DNA from: Pseudomonas gregormendelii
Lineage (GTDB): Bacteria; Pseudomonadota; Gammaproteobacteria; Pseudomonadales; Pseudomonadaceae
Assembly (NCBI RefSeq): GCF_017114825.1
Contig: NZ_JADEVO010000017.1
Location: 47,839-111,838, forward strand
Reading direction: 5' to 3'
DNA: 64,000 bases
How positions within the stretch are numbered: position 1 is the first letter of the stretch; the number at the start of each line of letters is the position of its first letter. The notes under the pieces are model-generated. The model did not search any database and was not told where the DNA came from. It was given only the letters and a program-made list of their open reading frames with translations. Shown here piece after piece: positions 27,413 to 36,545 of the stretch. Made by a program: the position numbers and the translations under genes.

Positions 27413-29368
27413 TCAAGCCTCTTGCAGCTCGACCAGCGCGCTGCCTTCACTGACCATTTCGCCTTCCTGGTAGTACAGCGCCTTGATCACTCCCGCGTGC
27501 GGCGCACGAATGCTGTGTTCCATTTTCATGGCTTCCAGCACTACCAGCTGCGCGCCGGCTTCAACCGATTGCCCGACCTCTACCAGGACCCGCACGATAC
27601 TGCCGTTCATGGGTGCGGTCAGGCCGCCCTGATGACTATGACTGGCTTCCACGGCACTGATCGGGTCGTAGGATTCGATGCGGCGAAGCTCCCCATCCCA
27701 TTGCAGATAGACCACGCCGTCGCGGCGAATGACCCGGTGCTGTCGGCGCAGGCCTTCTTGCTCGGTCAGCAGTTGCTCGCCCTTGAGCTGTGCTGTGCTT
27801 GCATCGACTGCGCCCAGCGTAAGAGCACGGTCCTGGCCTTCGCAGCTCAGGTGCAGGCTGATCTGCGTTGGCAGCCCGGTACGAAAACCGTTGCCGCTCG
27901 CCCAAGGCGACGCCAGGTCGTCAGTGCGCGGCGCGGTGGTTTGACTTTGGGCAAATGCCTGGCCAGCGGCTTGCCAGAAATCCTCACCCAGCTCTGCCGG
28001 TTTTGGCAGCAACTGCTCCTGGTATCGCGGGATGAACCCGGTATCCAGTTCTGCGGCGGCAAAAGCTGGATGGCCGATGATCCGGCGCAGGAAGTTGATG
28101 TTGGTCCTGAGGCCACCAATCGCGAACTCGTCGAGCATGCCCAGCAGGCGTAGCCGCGCCTGTTCGCGGTCTTCGCCCCAGGCAATCAGCTTGCCCAGCA
28201 TCGGGTCGTAGAACGGCGAGATCTCATCACCTTCTTCCACGCCGCTGTCGACTCGACGTCCGTCGCCGGGCGCCGACTCGCGATACAACTCCAGACGTCC
28301 GGTCGCTGGCAGGAAGTCATTACCAGGGTCTTCGGCGTACAACCTGACTTCAATGGCGTGTCCGATCAGGGGCACCTGCTCCTGGGTCATCGGCAGGGTT
28401 TCACCCCGGGCCACGCGGATTTGCCAGGCGACCAGGTCGAGCCCGGTAATGGCTTCGGTCACCGGGTGCTCGACCTGCAGACGAGTATTCATCTCCATGA
28501 AGAAGAACTCGCCTCGAGAGTCCAGCAGGAACTCCACCGTACCGGCTCCGACGTAGCCAATGGCCTGTGCCGAGCGTACGGCGGCTTCGCCCATGGCGCG
28601 GCGCAATTGCGCGCTCAGGCCTGGAGCAGGGGCTTCTTCAACAACCTTCTGGTGGCGACGCTGGATCGAGCAGTCGCGCTCATTGAGGTACAGGCAATTG
28701 CCCTGCTGATCGGCAAAGACCTGGATCTCCACGTGCCGCGGTTTGAGCAGGTATTTTTCTACCAGCATGCGTGAGTCGCCAAATGACGATTGGGCTTCAC
28801 GCTGCGCCGAGGCCAGGGCTTCGGCCAGTTGGCTGACATCCTCGACCACTTTCATGCCTTTACCGCCGCCGCCTGCCGTGGCCTTGAGCAGCACTGGATA
28901 ACCGATGCGTTCACAGGCTGTGCGGAAGGTTTCCAGGTCCTGGGCTTCGCCGTGATAACCAGGCACCAGTGGCACGCCGGCGGTTTCCATCAACGCCTTG
29001 GCGGCGGATTTGCTGCCCATTGCATCGATCGCCGAGGCGGGAGGGCCGAGGAAGATCAAGCCGGCATTCTCGATGGCCCGGGCAAATCCGGCGTTCTCGG
29101 ACAGGAAACCATACCCCGGATGAATCGCCTGGGCACCACTGGCCAGTGCAGCAGCAATCAGTTTGTCGATCTGCAGGTAGCTGTCGGCGGCTTTGCTGCC
29201 ACCCAGGTCCACCCGGATATCGGCCTCGCGGCTGTGCCTGGCCTCACGATCAGTGGCGCTGTGCACGGCCACGGTGGTCAGGCCCAGGGCCTTGGCGGTG
29301 CGCAACACCCGGCAGGCGATTTCGCCGCGGTTGGCCACCAGTAAAGTGGTAATGACGGGCGTGCTCAT
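27413..29368 (-). CDS. liuD: Methylcrotonyl-CoA carboxylase, biotin-containing alpha subunit
   Basis: 651-residue subunit joining a biotin carboxylase domain (about 5-450, GGGGKGMK ATP-grasp loop near residue 165 and the HVEIQVFAD motif) to a C-terminal biotinyl domain (EAMKMEHSI, biotinyl-Lys). With LiuB it carboxylates 3-methylcrotonyl-CoA in leucine degradation. The ATG at 29368 overlaps the liuC stop by one base (TGATG). Last gene of the run liuA-B-C-D. Confidence 0.93.
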   Translation of the reverse strand: MSTPVITTLLVANRGEIACRVLRTAKALGLTTVAVHSATDREARHSREADIRVDLGGSKAADSYLQIDKLIAAALASGAQAIHPGYGFLSENAGFARAIENAGLIFLGPPASAIDAMGSKSAAKALMETAGVPLVPGYHGEAQDLETFRTACERIGYPVLLKATAGGGGKGMKVVEDVSQLAEALASAQREAQSSFGDSRMLVEKYLLKPRHVEIQVFADQQGNCLYLNERDCSIQRRHQKVVEEAPAPGLSAQLRRAMGEAAVRSAQAIGYVGAGTVEFLLDSRGEFFFMEMNTRLQVEHPVTEAITGLDLVAWQIRVARGETLPMTQEQVPLIGHAIEVRLYAEDPGNDFLPATGRLELYRESAPGDGRRVDSGVEEGDEISPFYDPMLGKLIAWGEDREQARLRLLGMLDEFAIGGLRTNINFLRRIIGHPAFAAAELDTGFIPRYQEQLLPKPAELGEDFWQAAGQAFAQSQTTAPRTDDLASPWASGNGFRTGLPTQISLHLSCEGQDRALTLGAVDASTAQLKGEQLLTEQEGLRRQHRVIRRDGVVYLQWDGELRRIESYDPISAVEASHSHQGGLTAPMNGSIVRVLVEVGQSVEAGAQLVVLEAMKMEHSIRAPHAGVIKALYYQEGEMVSEGSALVELQEA

Positions 29369-30183
29369 CAACGCGGCTCCTTCGTGTTTGGGGTGGCGAG
29401 CCAGTTCGCCGGGCGTTTTTGCAGGAAGGCACGCAAGCCTTCCTGGCCTTCAGGGCTGACGCGGATCCGCGCAATAGCATTCTCTGTGTAGCGCCGCAGC
29501 GCCGGTGTCAGCGCGCCGTTCCCCACTTCGCGCAGTAAATCCTTGCTGGCGCGCATGGCGGCGGGGCTGTTAAGCAGTAAATTGTCGATCCACTGCTCGA
29601 CCTTCGATTCCAGCTCTGCCAGCGGGTAGCTTTCTGACAATAAGCCGATCTCCCGTGCCCGCTGGCCGTTGAACCGCTCGGCCGTCAGGGCGTAGCGACG
29701 CGCTGCGCGTTCGCCGATCGCTTGCACCACGAACGGACTGATCACGGCAGGCGCCAGGCCGATGCGCACTTCCGACAGGCACAATTGCGCGTCATCGGCA
29801 CCAATGGCCATATCACAGCAGCTGATCAAACCCAGTGCTCCCCCAAACGCCGCCCCTTGCACTACGGCCAGGGTGGGGATTTTCAGTTTGGCGAGGTTGT
29901 ACATCAACTCGGCCAACTCGCGGGCATCGTCGAGATTGGTGTGGTAATCCAGTTCGGCGGACTGCTGCATCCAGGCCAGGTCGGCGCCGGCGCTGAAATG
30001 CTTGCCGCGGCCGCGCAACAGCAGGAATCTGAGGCTGGTATCGGCCGAAACCTTATCCAGGGCGATGATCAGCTCGCGGATCATCTGCGCGTTGAAGGCG
30101 TTGTTCTTGTCTTCGCGAGCGAGCCACAAGGTCGCGAAACCCCGGGGGTCGGTGTGCAATTGGAGGGTGTTGAAGTCGCTCAT
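29368..30183 (-). CDS. liuC: 3-methylglutaconyl-CoA hydratase
   Basis: 271-residue crotonase-fold enzyme that hydrates 3-methylglutaconyl-CoA to HMG-CoA. The oxyanion-hole segment GKHFSAGADLAWM and the GGALGLISCCDMAIG segment are family features. The ATG at 30183 (MSDFNTLQLH) is preceded by GTGGAGACAG; a longer start 15 bases upstream is less likely. Between liuB and liuC is a 24-bp perfect inverted repeat. Confidence 0.92.
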   Translation of the reverse strand: MSDFNTLQLHTDPRGFATLWLAREDKNNAFNAQMIRELIIALDKVSADTSLRFLLLRGRGKHFSAGADLAWMQQSAELDYHTNLDDARELAELMYNLAKLKIPTLAVVQGAAFGGALGLISCCDMAIGADDAQLCLSEVRIGLAPAVISPFVVQAIGERAARRYALTAERFNGQRAREIGLLSESYPLAELESKVEQWIDNLLLNSPAAMRASKDLLREVGNGALTPALRRYTENAIARIRVSPEGQEGLRAFLQKRPANWLATPNTKEPR

Positions 30184-30204
30184 TTTGTCTGTCTCCACAA
30201 CTCA

Positions 30205-30290
30205 TGTGTGAGCGGGCTTGCTGGCGAAGAACGATAGCGCGGTACATGGAAGACCGCGGTGAATCCTTCGCCAGCAAGCCCGCTCACACA
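30205..30290. repeat. Perfect 24-bp inverted repeat between liuB and liuC
   Basis: Arms 30205-30228 and 30267-30290 are exact reverse complements, with the core TGTGAGCGGGCTTGCTGGCG and a 38-base centre. It is a REP-like variant (AGCGGGCTTGCTGGCGAA type). Being inside an operon it would fold in the liu mRNA and may shield or split it. Confidence 0.85.
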
Positions 30291-30295
30291 GAAAA

Positions 30296-31903
30296 TCACA
30301 TCCGGAATACGCCGAAACGGCTCTGTTCTACTGGCGCGTTCAGCGCGGCCGACAAGGCCAGGGCCAACACATCGCGGGTCTGCGCGGGGTCGATGACGCC
30401 GTCGTCCCACAGCCGGGCGCTGGAGTAGTAGGGATGTCCCTGCTGTTCGTACTGATCGAGGATAGGTTGCTTGATCTCGGTTTCCTGCTCGGCGCTGAAG
30501 CTCAGGCCACCGCGCTCGGCCTGCTCGCGCTTGACTTGCACCAGCACGCCGGCAGCCTGCTCGGCACCCATCACGCCAATCCGCGCATTTGGCCACATCC
30601 ACAGGAAGCGTGGGTCGTAGGCGCGTCCGCACATGCCGTAGTTGCCGGCGCCGAAGCTGCCGCCAATGATCACGGTGAACTTTGGCACCTTGGCGCACGC
30701 CACGGCGGTCACCAGTTTGGCACCGTGCTTGGCGATGCCTCCGGCTTCGTATTTCTGGCCAACCATGAAGCCGGTGATGTTCTGCAGGAACAGCAATGGG
30801 ATGCCGCGTTGACAGGCCAGTTCGATGAAGTGCGCGCCTTTCTGCGCGGCTTCGGCGAACAGAATGCCGTTGTTGGCGAGAATCGCGATCGGATAACCGT
30901 GCAGGTAGGCAAAACCGCAGACCAGCGTCGTGCCGAACAACGCCTTGAACTCGTCGAACACCGAGCCGTCCACCAGCCGTGCGATGACTTCACGCACATC
31001 AAAAGGTTGCTTGGCGTCAGCCGATACAACGCCGTAGAGCTCATCGCTGCCATACAGCGGGGCGATCGGGGTGCGTTGCTGCACTTCGCCGAGCTTGCGC
31101 CAGTTAAGGTTGGCAATGCTGCGCCGGGCAATGGCCAAGGCGTGCTCGTCGCTCTCGGCGTAATGATCGGCGACACCGGAAACCTTGCAGTGCACATCGG
31201 CGCCACCAAGGTCTTCGGCGCTGACCACTTCACCCGTCGCGGCTTTCACCAAAGGCGGGCCGGCAAGGAAGATGGTCGCCTGGTTGCGCACCATGATTGC
31301 CTCGTCTGCCATGGCCGGAACATAGGCGCCGCCAGCGGTGCAGGAGCCCATGACCACGGCGATCTGCGGAATGCCCATGGCACTCATGTTGGCCTGGTTG
31401 AAGAAGATTCGGCCAAAGTGCTCGCGGTCCGGGAACACTTCATCCTGGCGTGGCAAGTTCGCGCCACCGGAGTCCACCAGGTAAATGCAAGGCAGGCGAT
31501 TTTGCTGGGCGATGGTCTGGGCGCGCAGGTGTTTTTTCACGGTCAGTGGGTAGTACGAGCCACCTTTTACCGTGGCATCGTTGGCGACGATCATGCATTC
31601 GACGCCTTCCACGCGGCCAATTCCGGCGATCACGCCAGCCGCCGGAACATCCTCACCGTACACCTCGTAGGCTGCCAGCTGGCTGATTTCCAGGAAGGGC
31701 GAACCGGGATCGAGCAGCCGGTTGATGCGCTCACGAGGCAGTAACTTGCCCCTTGATGTGTGTCGCTCTTGCGCTTTGGGGCCGCCACCTTGCTGCACCT
31801 GGGCGAGCAGGGTGTGCAGGGCGTCGACCTGTTTGCGCATCGCCGCGCTGTTGGCCGCGAACTCCGCCGAGCGGGGGTTGAGCAGGGTATGCAGGATAGC
31901 CAT
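30296..31903 (-). CDS. liuB: Methylcrotonyl-CoA carboxylase, carboxyltransferase beta subunit
   Basis: 535-residue carboxyl transferase domain protein that transfers CO2 from biotin on LiuD to 3-methylcrotonyl-CoA. Crotonase-like oxyanion segments [15 protein letters not shown] and [18 protein letters not shown] are visible. The length equals that of the P. aeruginosa protein. GGAG lies 7 bases before the ATG at 31903; 12 bases separate it from liuA. Confidence 0.94.
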   Translation of the reverse strand: MAILHTLLNPRSAEFAANSAAMRKQVDALHTLLAQVQQGGGPKAQERHTSRGKLLPRERINRLLDPGSPFLEISQLAAYEVYGEDVPAAGVIAGIGRVEGVECMIVANDATVKGGSYYPLTVKKHLRAQTIAQQNRLPCIYLVDSGGANLPRQDEVFPDREHFGRIFFNQANMSAMGIPQIAVVMGSCTAGGAYVPAMADEAIMVRNQATIFLAGPPLVKAATGEVVSAEDLGGADVHCKVSGVADHYAESDEHALAIARRSIANLNWRKLGEVQQRTPIAPLYGSDELYGVVSADAKQPFDVREVIARLVDGSVFDEFKALFGTTLVCGFAYLHGYPIAILANNGILFAEAAQKGAHFIELACQRGIPLLFLQNITGFMVGQKYEAGGIAKHGAKLVTAVACAKVPKFTVIIGGSFGAGNYGMCGRAYDPRFLWMWPNARIGVMGAEQAAGVLVQVKREQAERGGLSFSAEQETEIKQPILDQYEQQGHPYYSSARLWDDGVIDPAQTRDVLALALSAALNAPVEQSRFGVFRM

Positions 31904-31915
31904 GGACAACTCCGG

Positions 31916-33079
31916 TTAGCGGGTTTCGTTAAACAATTCACGACCGATGAGCATGCGACGAATTTCACTGGTACCCGCGCCGATTTCGTAGAGCTTGGCG
32001 TCACGCAACAGACGGCCCGCGGGGAATTCATTGATGTAGCCGTTTCCACCAAGAATCTGAATCGCGTCGAGGGCCATTTGCGTGGCGCGTTCGGCGCTGT
32101 ACAGGATGACGCCGGCGGCGTCCTTGCGCGTGGTCTCGCCGCGCTCGCAGGCCTGGGCCACTGCGTACAGATAGGCTCGGCTGGCATTGAGTTGGGTGTA
32201 CATGTCGGCGACCTTGCCCTGGATCAGCTGGAACTCGCCGATGCTCTGGCCAAATTGCTTGCGGTCATGGATGTAGGGAACGATTAGGTCCATGCAGGCC
32301 TGCATGATGCCGGTCGGGCCGCCGGACAGCACAACGCGCTCGTAGTCGAGACCGCTCATCAATACTTTCACGCCGCCATTGAGTACGCCCAGGATGTTTT
32401 CTTCCGGCACCTCGACGTCATCAAAAAACAGCTCGCAGGTGTTCGAGCCACGCATGCCGAGCTTGTCAAACTTGTTGCTGCGGCTGAAGCCTTTCGAGTC
32501 GCGTTCGACGATGAAAGCAGTAATGCCGTGAGGGCCTTTTTCCAGGTCGGTCTTGGCGTAGATCACGTAGGTGTTGGCGTCGGGGCCGTTGGTAATCCAG
32601 GTCTTGCTGCCATTGAGCACGTAGCGATCACCACGCTTGTCGGCGCGCAGTTTCATCGATACGACGTCGGACCCGGCGTTCGGTTCGCTCATGGCGAGGG
32701 CGCCGATGTGCTCGCCGCTGATCAGCTTGGGCAGGTACCTGGTCTTCTGCTCATGATTGCCGTTGCGGTTGATCTGGTTGACGCAGAGGTTGGAGTGCGC
32801 GCCGTAGGACAGCGCAACTGAAGCCGAGCCGCGGCTGATTTCTTCCATGGCCACCACGTGCGCCAGGTAACCCAGGCCAGCGCCACCGTATTCTTCGCTG
32901 ACAGTGATGCCTAAAAGGCCCATGTCGCCGAACTTGCGCCACAGGTCTGCTGGAAACAGGTTGTCGATGTCGATCTGGGCGGCGCGCGGGGCGATCTCGC
33001 TGGCAACAAAGGACTGAACCGAATCACGCAGCATGTCGATGGTTTCACCGAGGGCAAAGTTCAGGGATGGGTAGCTCAT
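31916..33079 (-). CDS. liuA: Isovaleryl-CoA dehydrogenase
   Basis: 387-residue FAD-dependent acyl-CoA dehydrogenase that oxidises isovaleryl-CoA to 3-methylcrotonyl-CoA. Signatures: [16 protein letters not shown] and the C-terminal [29 protein letters not shown] run. A catalytic Glu probably lies near [10 protein letters not shown] as in isovaleryl-CoA dehydrogenases. The ATG at 33079 ([12 protein letters not shown]) gives the family length. Two LiuR-type palindromes lie 57-112 bases upstream. Confidence 0.93.
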   Translation of the reverse strand: MSYPSLNFALGETIDMLRDSVQSFVASEIAPRAAQIDIDNLFPADLWRKFGDMGLLGITVSEEYGGAGLGYLAHVVAMEEISRGSASVALSYGAHSNLCVNQINRNGNHEQKTRYLPKLISGEHIGALAMSEPNAGSDVVSMKLRADKRGDRYVLNGSKTWITNGPDANTYVIYAKTDLEKGPHGITAFIVERDSKGFSRSNKFDKLGMRGSNTCELFFDDVEVPEENILGVLNGGVKVLMSGLDYERVVLSGGPTGIMQACMDLIVPYIHDRKQFGQSIGEFQLIQGKVADMYTQLNASRAYLYAVAQACERGETTRKDAAGVILYSAERATQMALDAIQILGGNGYINEFPAGRLLRDAKLYEIGAGTSEIRRMLIGRELFNETR

Positions 33080-33135
33080 GGGACACCTTTTGGCTTTTTT
33101 GTTGGGTGGGGAGGGCGGTGCTGCAGCTCTCACCT

Positions 33136-33191
33136 TTACGTTAACGTAAGCCTGTGACGAAGCGCTGTCAATCACCCTTTACGTTAACGTC
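33136..33191 (-). promoter_or_regulatory. LiuR operators upstream of liuA
   Basis: TTACGTTAACGTAA (33136-33149) is a perfect 14-base palindrome, and TTTACGTTAACGTCAA (33178-33193) repeats it with one change, 42 bases away centre to centre. A TTGACA -35-like box lies between them on the minus strand. The same motif type (TTGACGTTTACGTCAA) stands before liuR, so these are likely binding sites for the MerR-type LiuR. Confidence 0.75.
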
Positions 33192-33385
33192 AACTTGGGC
33201 GGCAGTAGGGCGGATGAGGATAGAAAGCGGACCCTTCTCGGGAGATGACGATTGTGGGAGCCGGGCTTGCCCGCGATGGCGTCTGCACATTCGATACTGA
33301 TGTGGCAGGGGGAAGACTGTTACTCCCACAGGGTAAATTCATTGTTGGTGGTGGTGATGTCGAAAACCCGAATCCCAGACAGCAC

Positions 33386-33762
33386 AAAGGGGAGCCGAAG
33401 CTCCCCTTTAATTTGTCGTTGCGCGTGCTCTTTTTTTATTATTGAGGGGCGGTCTGTTGTTGTTTTTGGTAACCGTGACCCTTTACCGCTGTTTTTGTCG
33501 ATCCCCATCCGGGATCAAGAGCAAACGTATTTTTTTGAGCGCTGATCTGCTTTTTCGCCAAGCGATCCAACCAGTTCGGGAGCTACCTGAAGGTAGTTTT
33601 ATTGTTCTCTGCCCGGTTGCGGGTTACTCCGAAAAGCACCCTGAAAAGCACACCTTCTCCAAAAAAATCTGTTAGCTGCGTCTCTGCCGTGTTGTTCTTG
33701 TTATGTCAGAGTCGTTACGTCTTATTTTTATTGGTTTGCTGCTTTTTATTCTTGTTATGCCA
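33386..33762 (-). ncRNA. crcY: CrcY-type sRNA (Crc/Hfq sequestering RNA)
   Basis: About 375 bases on the minus strand, between a sigma-54 promoter and a terminator (AAAGGGGAGC, loop TTCG, GCTCCCCTTT). The RNA carries several AAnAAnAA CA motifs, for example AACAAGAA near 33755, AACAAGAACAA near 33692, AACAATAAA near 33600 and AAAAACAACAACA near 33458. Such motifs bind Hfq/Crc and relieve catabolite repression. In P. putida crcY is, from memory, next to mvaB (the HMG-CoA lyase gene), which matches the liuE neighbour here. Coding ORFs in this stretch are not credible. Confidence 0.85.
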
Positions 33763-33769
33763 AAGAGAT

Positions 33770-33786
33770 AGCAGGAGCCGTGCCAA
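33770..33786 (-). promoter_or_regulatory. Sigma-54 promoter of the CrcY-type RNA
   Basis: Minus strand TTGGCAC-GGCTC-CTGCT fits the RpoN -24/-12 consensus TGGCAC-N5-TTGCA, with GG and GC 10 bases apart. A start about 12 bases downstream falls near 33760. CbrB-dependent RpoN promoters drive all known crcX/Y/Z genes. Confidence 0.82.
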
Positions 33787-33867
33787 CTTTTAAAAAAGCT
33801 TTAAAAACAGATACTTATGATTTGACTGGTTTTTGCCGAAGGCTCTGACTCTCATAATCTGTTTCCG

Positions 33868-33908
33868 TGTTACTCGATTGCGCCCACATTTCACGGCTGG
33901 CGGTAACA
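33868..33908. promoter_or_regulatory. Candidate CbrB upstream activating site
   Basis: TGTTAC (33868-33873) and GTAACA (33903-33908) are inverted half sites 82-138 bases upstream of the sigma-54 promoter, where an enhancer-binding protein would sit. The half sites resemble those of CbrB; the spacing is longer than usual, so the call is tentative. Confidence 0.45.
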
Positions 33909-33927
33909 CCCCGACACAACCGCTCGC

Positions 33928-34827
33928 TCACTGTGCACTGCGTGCCTTGGCAACCCGCGATCCGGTAGGGCGGCCCAACACGGTACAGATCTGCTGGCCT
34001 GCCAGAATCAAGGCGTCCAGGTCAATACCGGTGTGTATGCCCAGGCCGTTAAGCAGGTAGACCACATCCTCGGTAGCCACGTTACCGCTGGCGCCTTTGG
34101 CATAGGGGCAGCCGCCGAGGCCGGCGATGGAGCTGTCGAAGGTCGAGACGCCTTCCAGCAGGCTGGCGTAGATATTGGCCATGGCCTGCCCGTAGGTGTC
34201 ATGGAAATGCCCGGCGAGTTTGTCTCGAGGGACATCGGCCGAAACCACTTCGAACATCCTGCGAGTGGCGCCTGCGGTGCCGGTACCAATGGTGTCGCCC
34301 AGGGAGACCTCGTAACAGCCCATCGCGTACAGCTCGCGAGCAACCCGTGCGACTTGCTCGGGTGCTACATCTCCTTCGTAGGGGCAGCCCAGCACACAGG
34401 ACACGTAACCGCGCACCGTTATCCCGTGTTGTCGGGCTGCGTCCATGATGGGAACGAAGCGCTCCAGGCTATCGCTGATCGAGCAATTGATGTTGCGCCG
34501 GGAGAAGGCTTCGGAGGCGGCGGCGAACACCGCAACTTCCTTGACCCCGGCAGCAATGGCGTCTTCGAACCCACGCAGGTTGGGGGCGAGTGCGCCGTAG
34601 GTGACGCCTGGTTTGCGCTGGATCTGCGCAAAGACTTCTGCCGAACCTGCCATCTGCGGCACCCATTTGGGCGAAACGAAACTGCCGACCTCGATGTAAC
34701 CAAGGCCAGCGGCGCTCAGCGCGTCGACCAGTTGCACCTTGTCGGCGACGCTGATGGGCTGGGCTTCATTTTGCAAACCGTCGCGGGGACCCACTTCGAT
34801 CAGGCGCACGTGAGTTGGAAGGGACAT
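33928..34827 (-). CDS. liuE: Hydroxymethylglutaryl-CoA lyase
   Basis: 299-residue DRE-TIM metallolyase (also called MvaB) that splits HMG-CoA to acetyl-CoA and acetoacetate, the last step of leucine breakdown. The active-site motif is EVGPRDGLQNE; the metal His pair is in GHFHDTYGQAM and the catalytic Cys in GLGGCPYAKGASGN. It lies between liuR and the CrcY-type RNA, separated from liuA by about 850 bases, so it is likely a separate transcript from liuABCD. Confidence 0.94.
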   Translation of the reverse strand: MSLPTHVRLIEVGPRDGLQNEAQPISVADKVQLVDALSAAGLGYIEVGSFVSPKWVPQMAGSAEVFAQIQRKPGVTYGALAPNLRGFEDAIAAGVKEVAVFAAASEAFSRRNINCSISDSLERFVPIMDAARQHGITVRGYVSCVLGCPYEGDVAPEQVARVARELYAMGCYEVSLGDTIGTGTAGATRRMFEVVSADVPRDKLAGHFHDTYGQAMANIYASLLEGVSTFDSSIAGLGGCPYAKGASGNVATEDVVYLLNGLGIHTGIDLDALILAGQQICTVLGRPTGSRVAKARSAQ

Positions 34828-34850
34828 GGGAATAGACCTGTGCTGATAGC

Positions 34851-34955
34851 CCTGCAGGAGCGAGCGTGCTCGAGATGGTCGTTAGCGATAACGCGGGTTT
34901 CCTGATTAAACGCGTTGACCTTGACTCCATCGCAAGCAAGCTTGCTCCTGCAGGG
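34851..34955. repeat. REP-type inverted repeat pair between liuR and liuE
   Basis: CTGCAGGAGCGAGCGTGCTC (from 34852) and its imperfect mirror CAAGCAAGCTTGCTCCTGCA (to 34953) flank about 60 bases. Same family as other REP elements in the window, with an AGGAGCGAGC core. Confidence 0.75.
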
Positions 34956-34968
34956 GAGATGTGTGGGA

Positions 34969-35370
34969 TTATTGAAGTGCTTGCTGGCTCTTGATCGTCT
35001 GTTCCAGGGCCTGGGTGCAGCGCTCCTGCGCCGTGTCCAGTTCCAGCTTCATCTGCTCGATGTCGAGCATCTGCTGTTCCAGTTGATCACGACGCTCGGC
35101 GATCTTGTTCAACATGGTCTGCAACTGTTTCTGGTTGCCCCCGGCAGGGTCGTAGAGTTCGATCAGCTCGCGGCATTCGGCCAGTGAAAAACCGATGCGC
35201 TTGCCGCGCAAGATCAGCTTCAGGCTGACCTTGTCCCGGGGCGAATAGATGCGTTCCTGGCCGCGTCGCTCGGGGCTGAGCAGGCCTTGTTCTTCATAGA
35301 AGCGGATCGCCCGGGTGGTAATGTCCAGCTCGCGGGCGAGGTCGGAGATGCTGTAGGTCAGGCTGCTCAT
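34969..35370 (-). CDS. liuR: MerR family regulator of the liu genes
   Basis: 133-residue MerR-type regulator: N-terminal winged HTH (YSISDLARELDITTRAIRFY, with EEQGLL following), then a coiled-coil dimer helix (about 85-130). No cysteine metal-binding loop is seen, consistent with an organic effector. Position upstream of liuE and liuABCD and the shared palindromes identify it as LiuR, which senses leucine-pathway intermediates. Confidence 0.92.
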   Translation of the reverse strand: MSSLTYSISDLARELDITTRAIRFYEEQGLLSPERRGQERIYSPRDKVSLKLILRGKRIGFSLAECRELIELYDPAGGNQKQLQTMLNKIAERRDQLEQQMLDIEQMKLELDTAQERCTQALEQTIKSQQALQ

Positions 35371-35413
35371 GGGCGCGCTCGAAAAAGGGTCATGGCGCTA
35401 AGCTAAAGGCAGG

Positions 35414-35429
35414 TTGACGTTTACGTCAA
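35414..35429 (-). promoter_or_regulatory. LiuR operator/promoter of liuR
   Basis: TTGACGTTTACGTCAA is a 7-2-7 inverted repeat 44 bases before the liuR start, and its minus-strand TTGACG can serve as the -35 box of a long-spacer MerR-type promoter (TAGCTT follows after 18 bases). Suggests autoregulation. Confidence 0.7.
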
Positions 35430-35440
35430 GGGCAAAAGCC

Positions 35441-36370
35441 CTACACCTTATCCAGTTTCTTCTCATGCGCCGTCACCTGCTGGCACAACTCGATCATCTG
35501 CTCGCGCATCCAGCGGTTGGCCGGGTCCTGGTCAGTGCTTTCGTGCCAGTAAAGGTGGGTCTCCACCGGGGGCACATCGTTGACCGGTAAACTGAAGGCA
35601 TGCAGATCGTTGCGACGGGCAAAGCGCTCGGGCACGGTCATTACCATATCCGTCTGCTGCAGCACTTGCGACGCCATCAGGTAATGCTGCGAGCGCAGGG
35701 CGATCTTGCGCTGGATGCCCATCTTGCCCAGCGCCAGGTCGACATGGCCCAGGCCACTGCGCCGGCTGGAAATATGAATGTGGGTCAGGGACAAGTAGTC
35801 ATCGAGGCTGAATTTTTCCTTGTTCGCCAGCGGATGCCCCCTGCGCATGGCGCACACGTAGCGGTCCTCCATCAACTTGACATGGCGTACCTGAGGATCG
35901 GTATTGAGCGGGGCATCGACGGCGAAGTCGAGGCGCCCGGCCGCCAGTTCCTTGGTCGTCTCGCGACGCTTGGACAGAAAGCTCTCGATGATCACGGTCG
36001 GCGCCAGGCGACGCAGGCGCTGGAACAGCGGGGGCAGGATCACCGCCTCGGTGAGGTCGGTCATGCTGATGCGATACGTCTTGACTGCCTGCAGCGGGTT
36101 GAATATGCGGCTTTCCTGAACGGATACACGCAGCAGCGAGAGCGCATTGCGCACCGGCCCGATGATGTTCTGCGCCATGGGCGTCGGGACCATGCCCTGG
36201 GCGGTGCGCACGAACAACGGGTCGTTGAATGTCTCGCGCAGGCGGGCGAGGGCGTTCGACACCGCCGGCTGGGTGATGCCAACGATCTGTCCGGCGCGAG
36301 TCAGGTTGGCTTCGGTGTAGATCGCGTCAAAGACGATGAAAAGGTTGAGGTCGACCTTGCTCAGATTCAT
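35441..36370 (-). CDS. LysR family transcriptional regulator
   Basis: 309-residue LysR regulator of the NodD/SyrM-like branch: MNLSKVDLNLFIVFDAIYTE, then ANLTRAGQIVGITQPAVSNALARLRETFNDPLFVR as winged HTH, followed by an effector domain. It is divergent from an acyl-CoA dehydrogenase gene across 175 bases, which suggests control of that gene. The AT-rich space contains TATATCGGTGAT-like sequence but no certain operator. Effector unknown. Confidence 0.88.
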   Translation of the reverse strand: MNLSKVDLNLFIVFDAIYTEANLTRAGQIVGITQPAVSNALARLRETFNDPLFVRTAQGMVPTPMAQNIIGPVRNALSLLRVSVQESRIFNPLQAVKTYRISMTDLTEAVILPPLFQRLRRLAPTVIIESFLSKRRETTKELAAGRLDFAVDAPLNTDPQVRHVKLMEDRYVCAMRRGHPLANKEKFSLDDYLSLTHIHISSRRSGLGHVDLALGKMGIQRKIALRSQHYLMASQVLQQTDMVMTVPERFARRNDLHAFSLPVNDVPPVETHLYWHESTDQDPANRWMREQMIELCQQVTAHEKKLDKV

Positions 36371-36545
36371 GGCGCTGCACTCTTATTGTGTGGGCTCGGT
36401 GGCCTTGGCGATCAGTGGATCATATATCGGTGATGAATGTTAATACACGCCGAGAATAGGCTAGGTAAATTTTCGTCACTGTTCTAGCATCAAATCCATG
36501 ACCTGAACAACTTATTAAAACCCCCGTTAAAAGGTAGAGCTGCCC

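Noticed and set aside
33442..33793. Small plus-strand ORFs between liuA and liuE
   Set aside because: The stretch is better explained by the minus-strand CrcY-type RNA with its promoter and terminator. The ORFs are T-rich, lack start sites and overlap each other.
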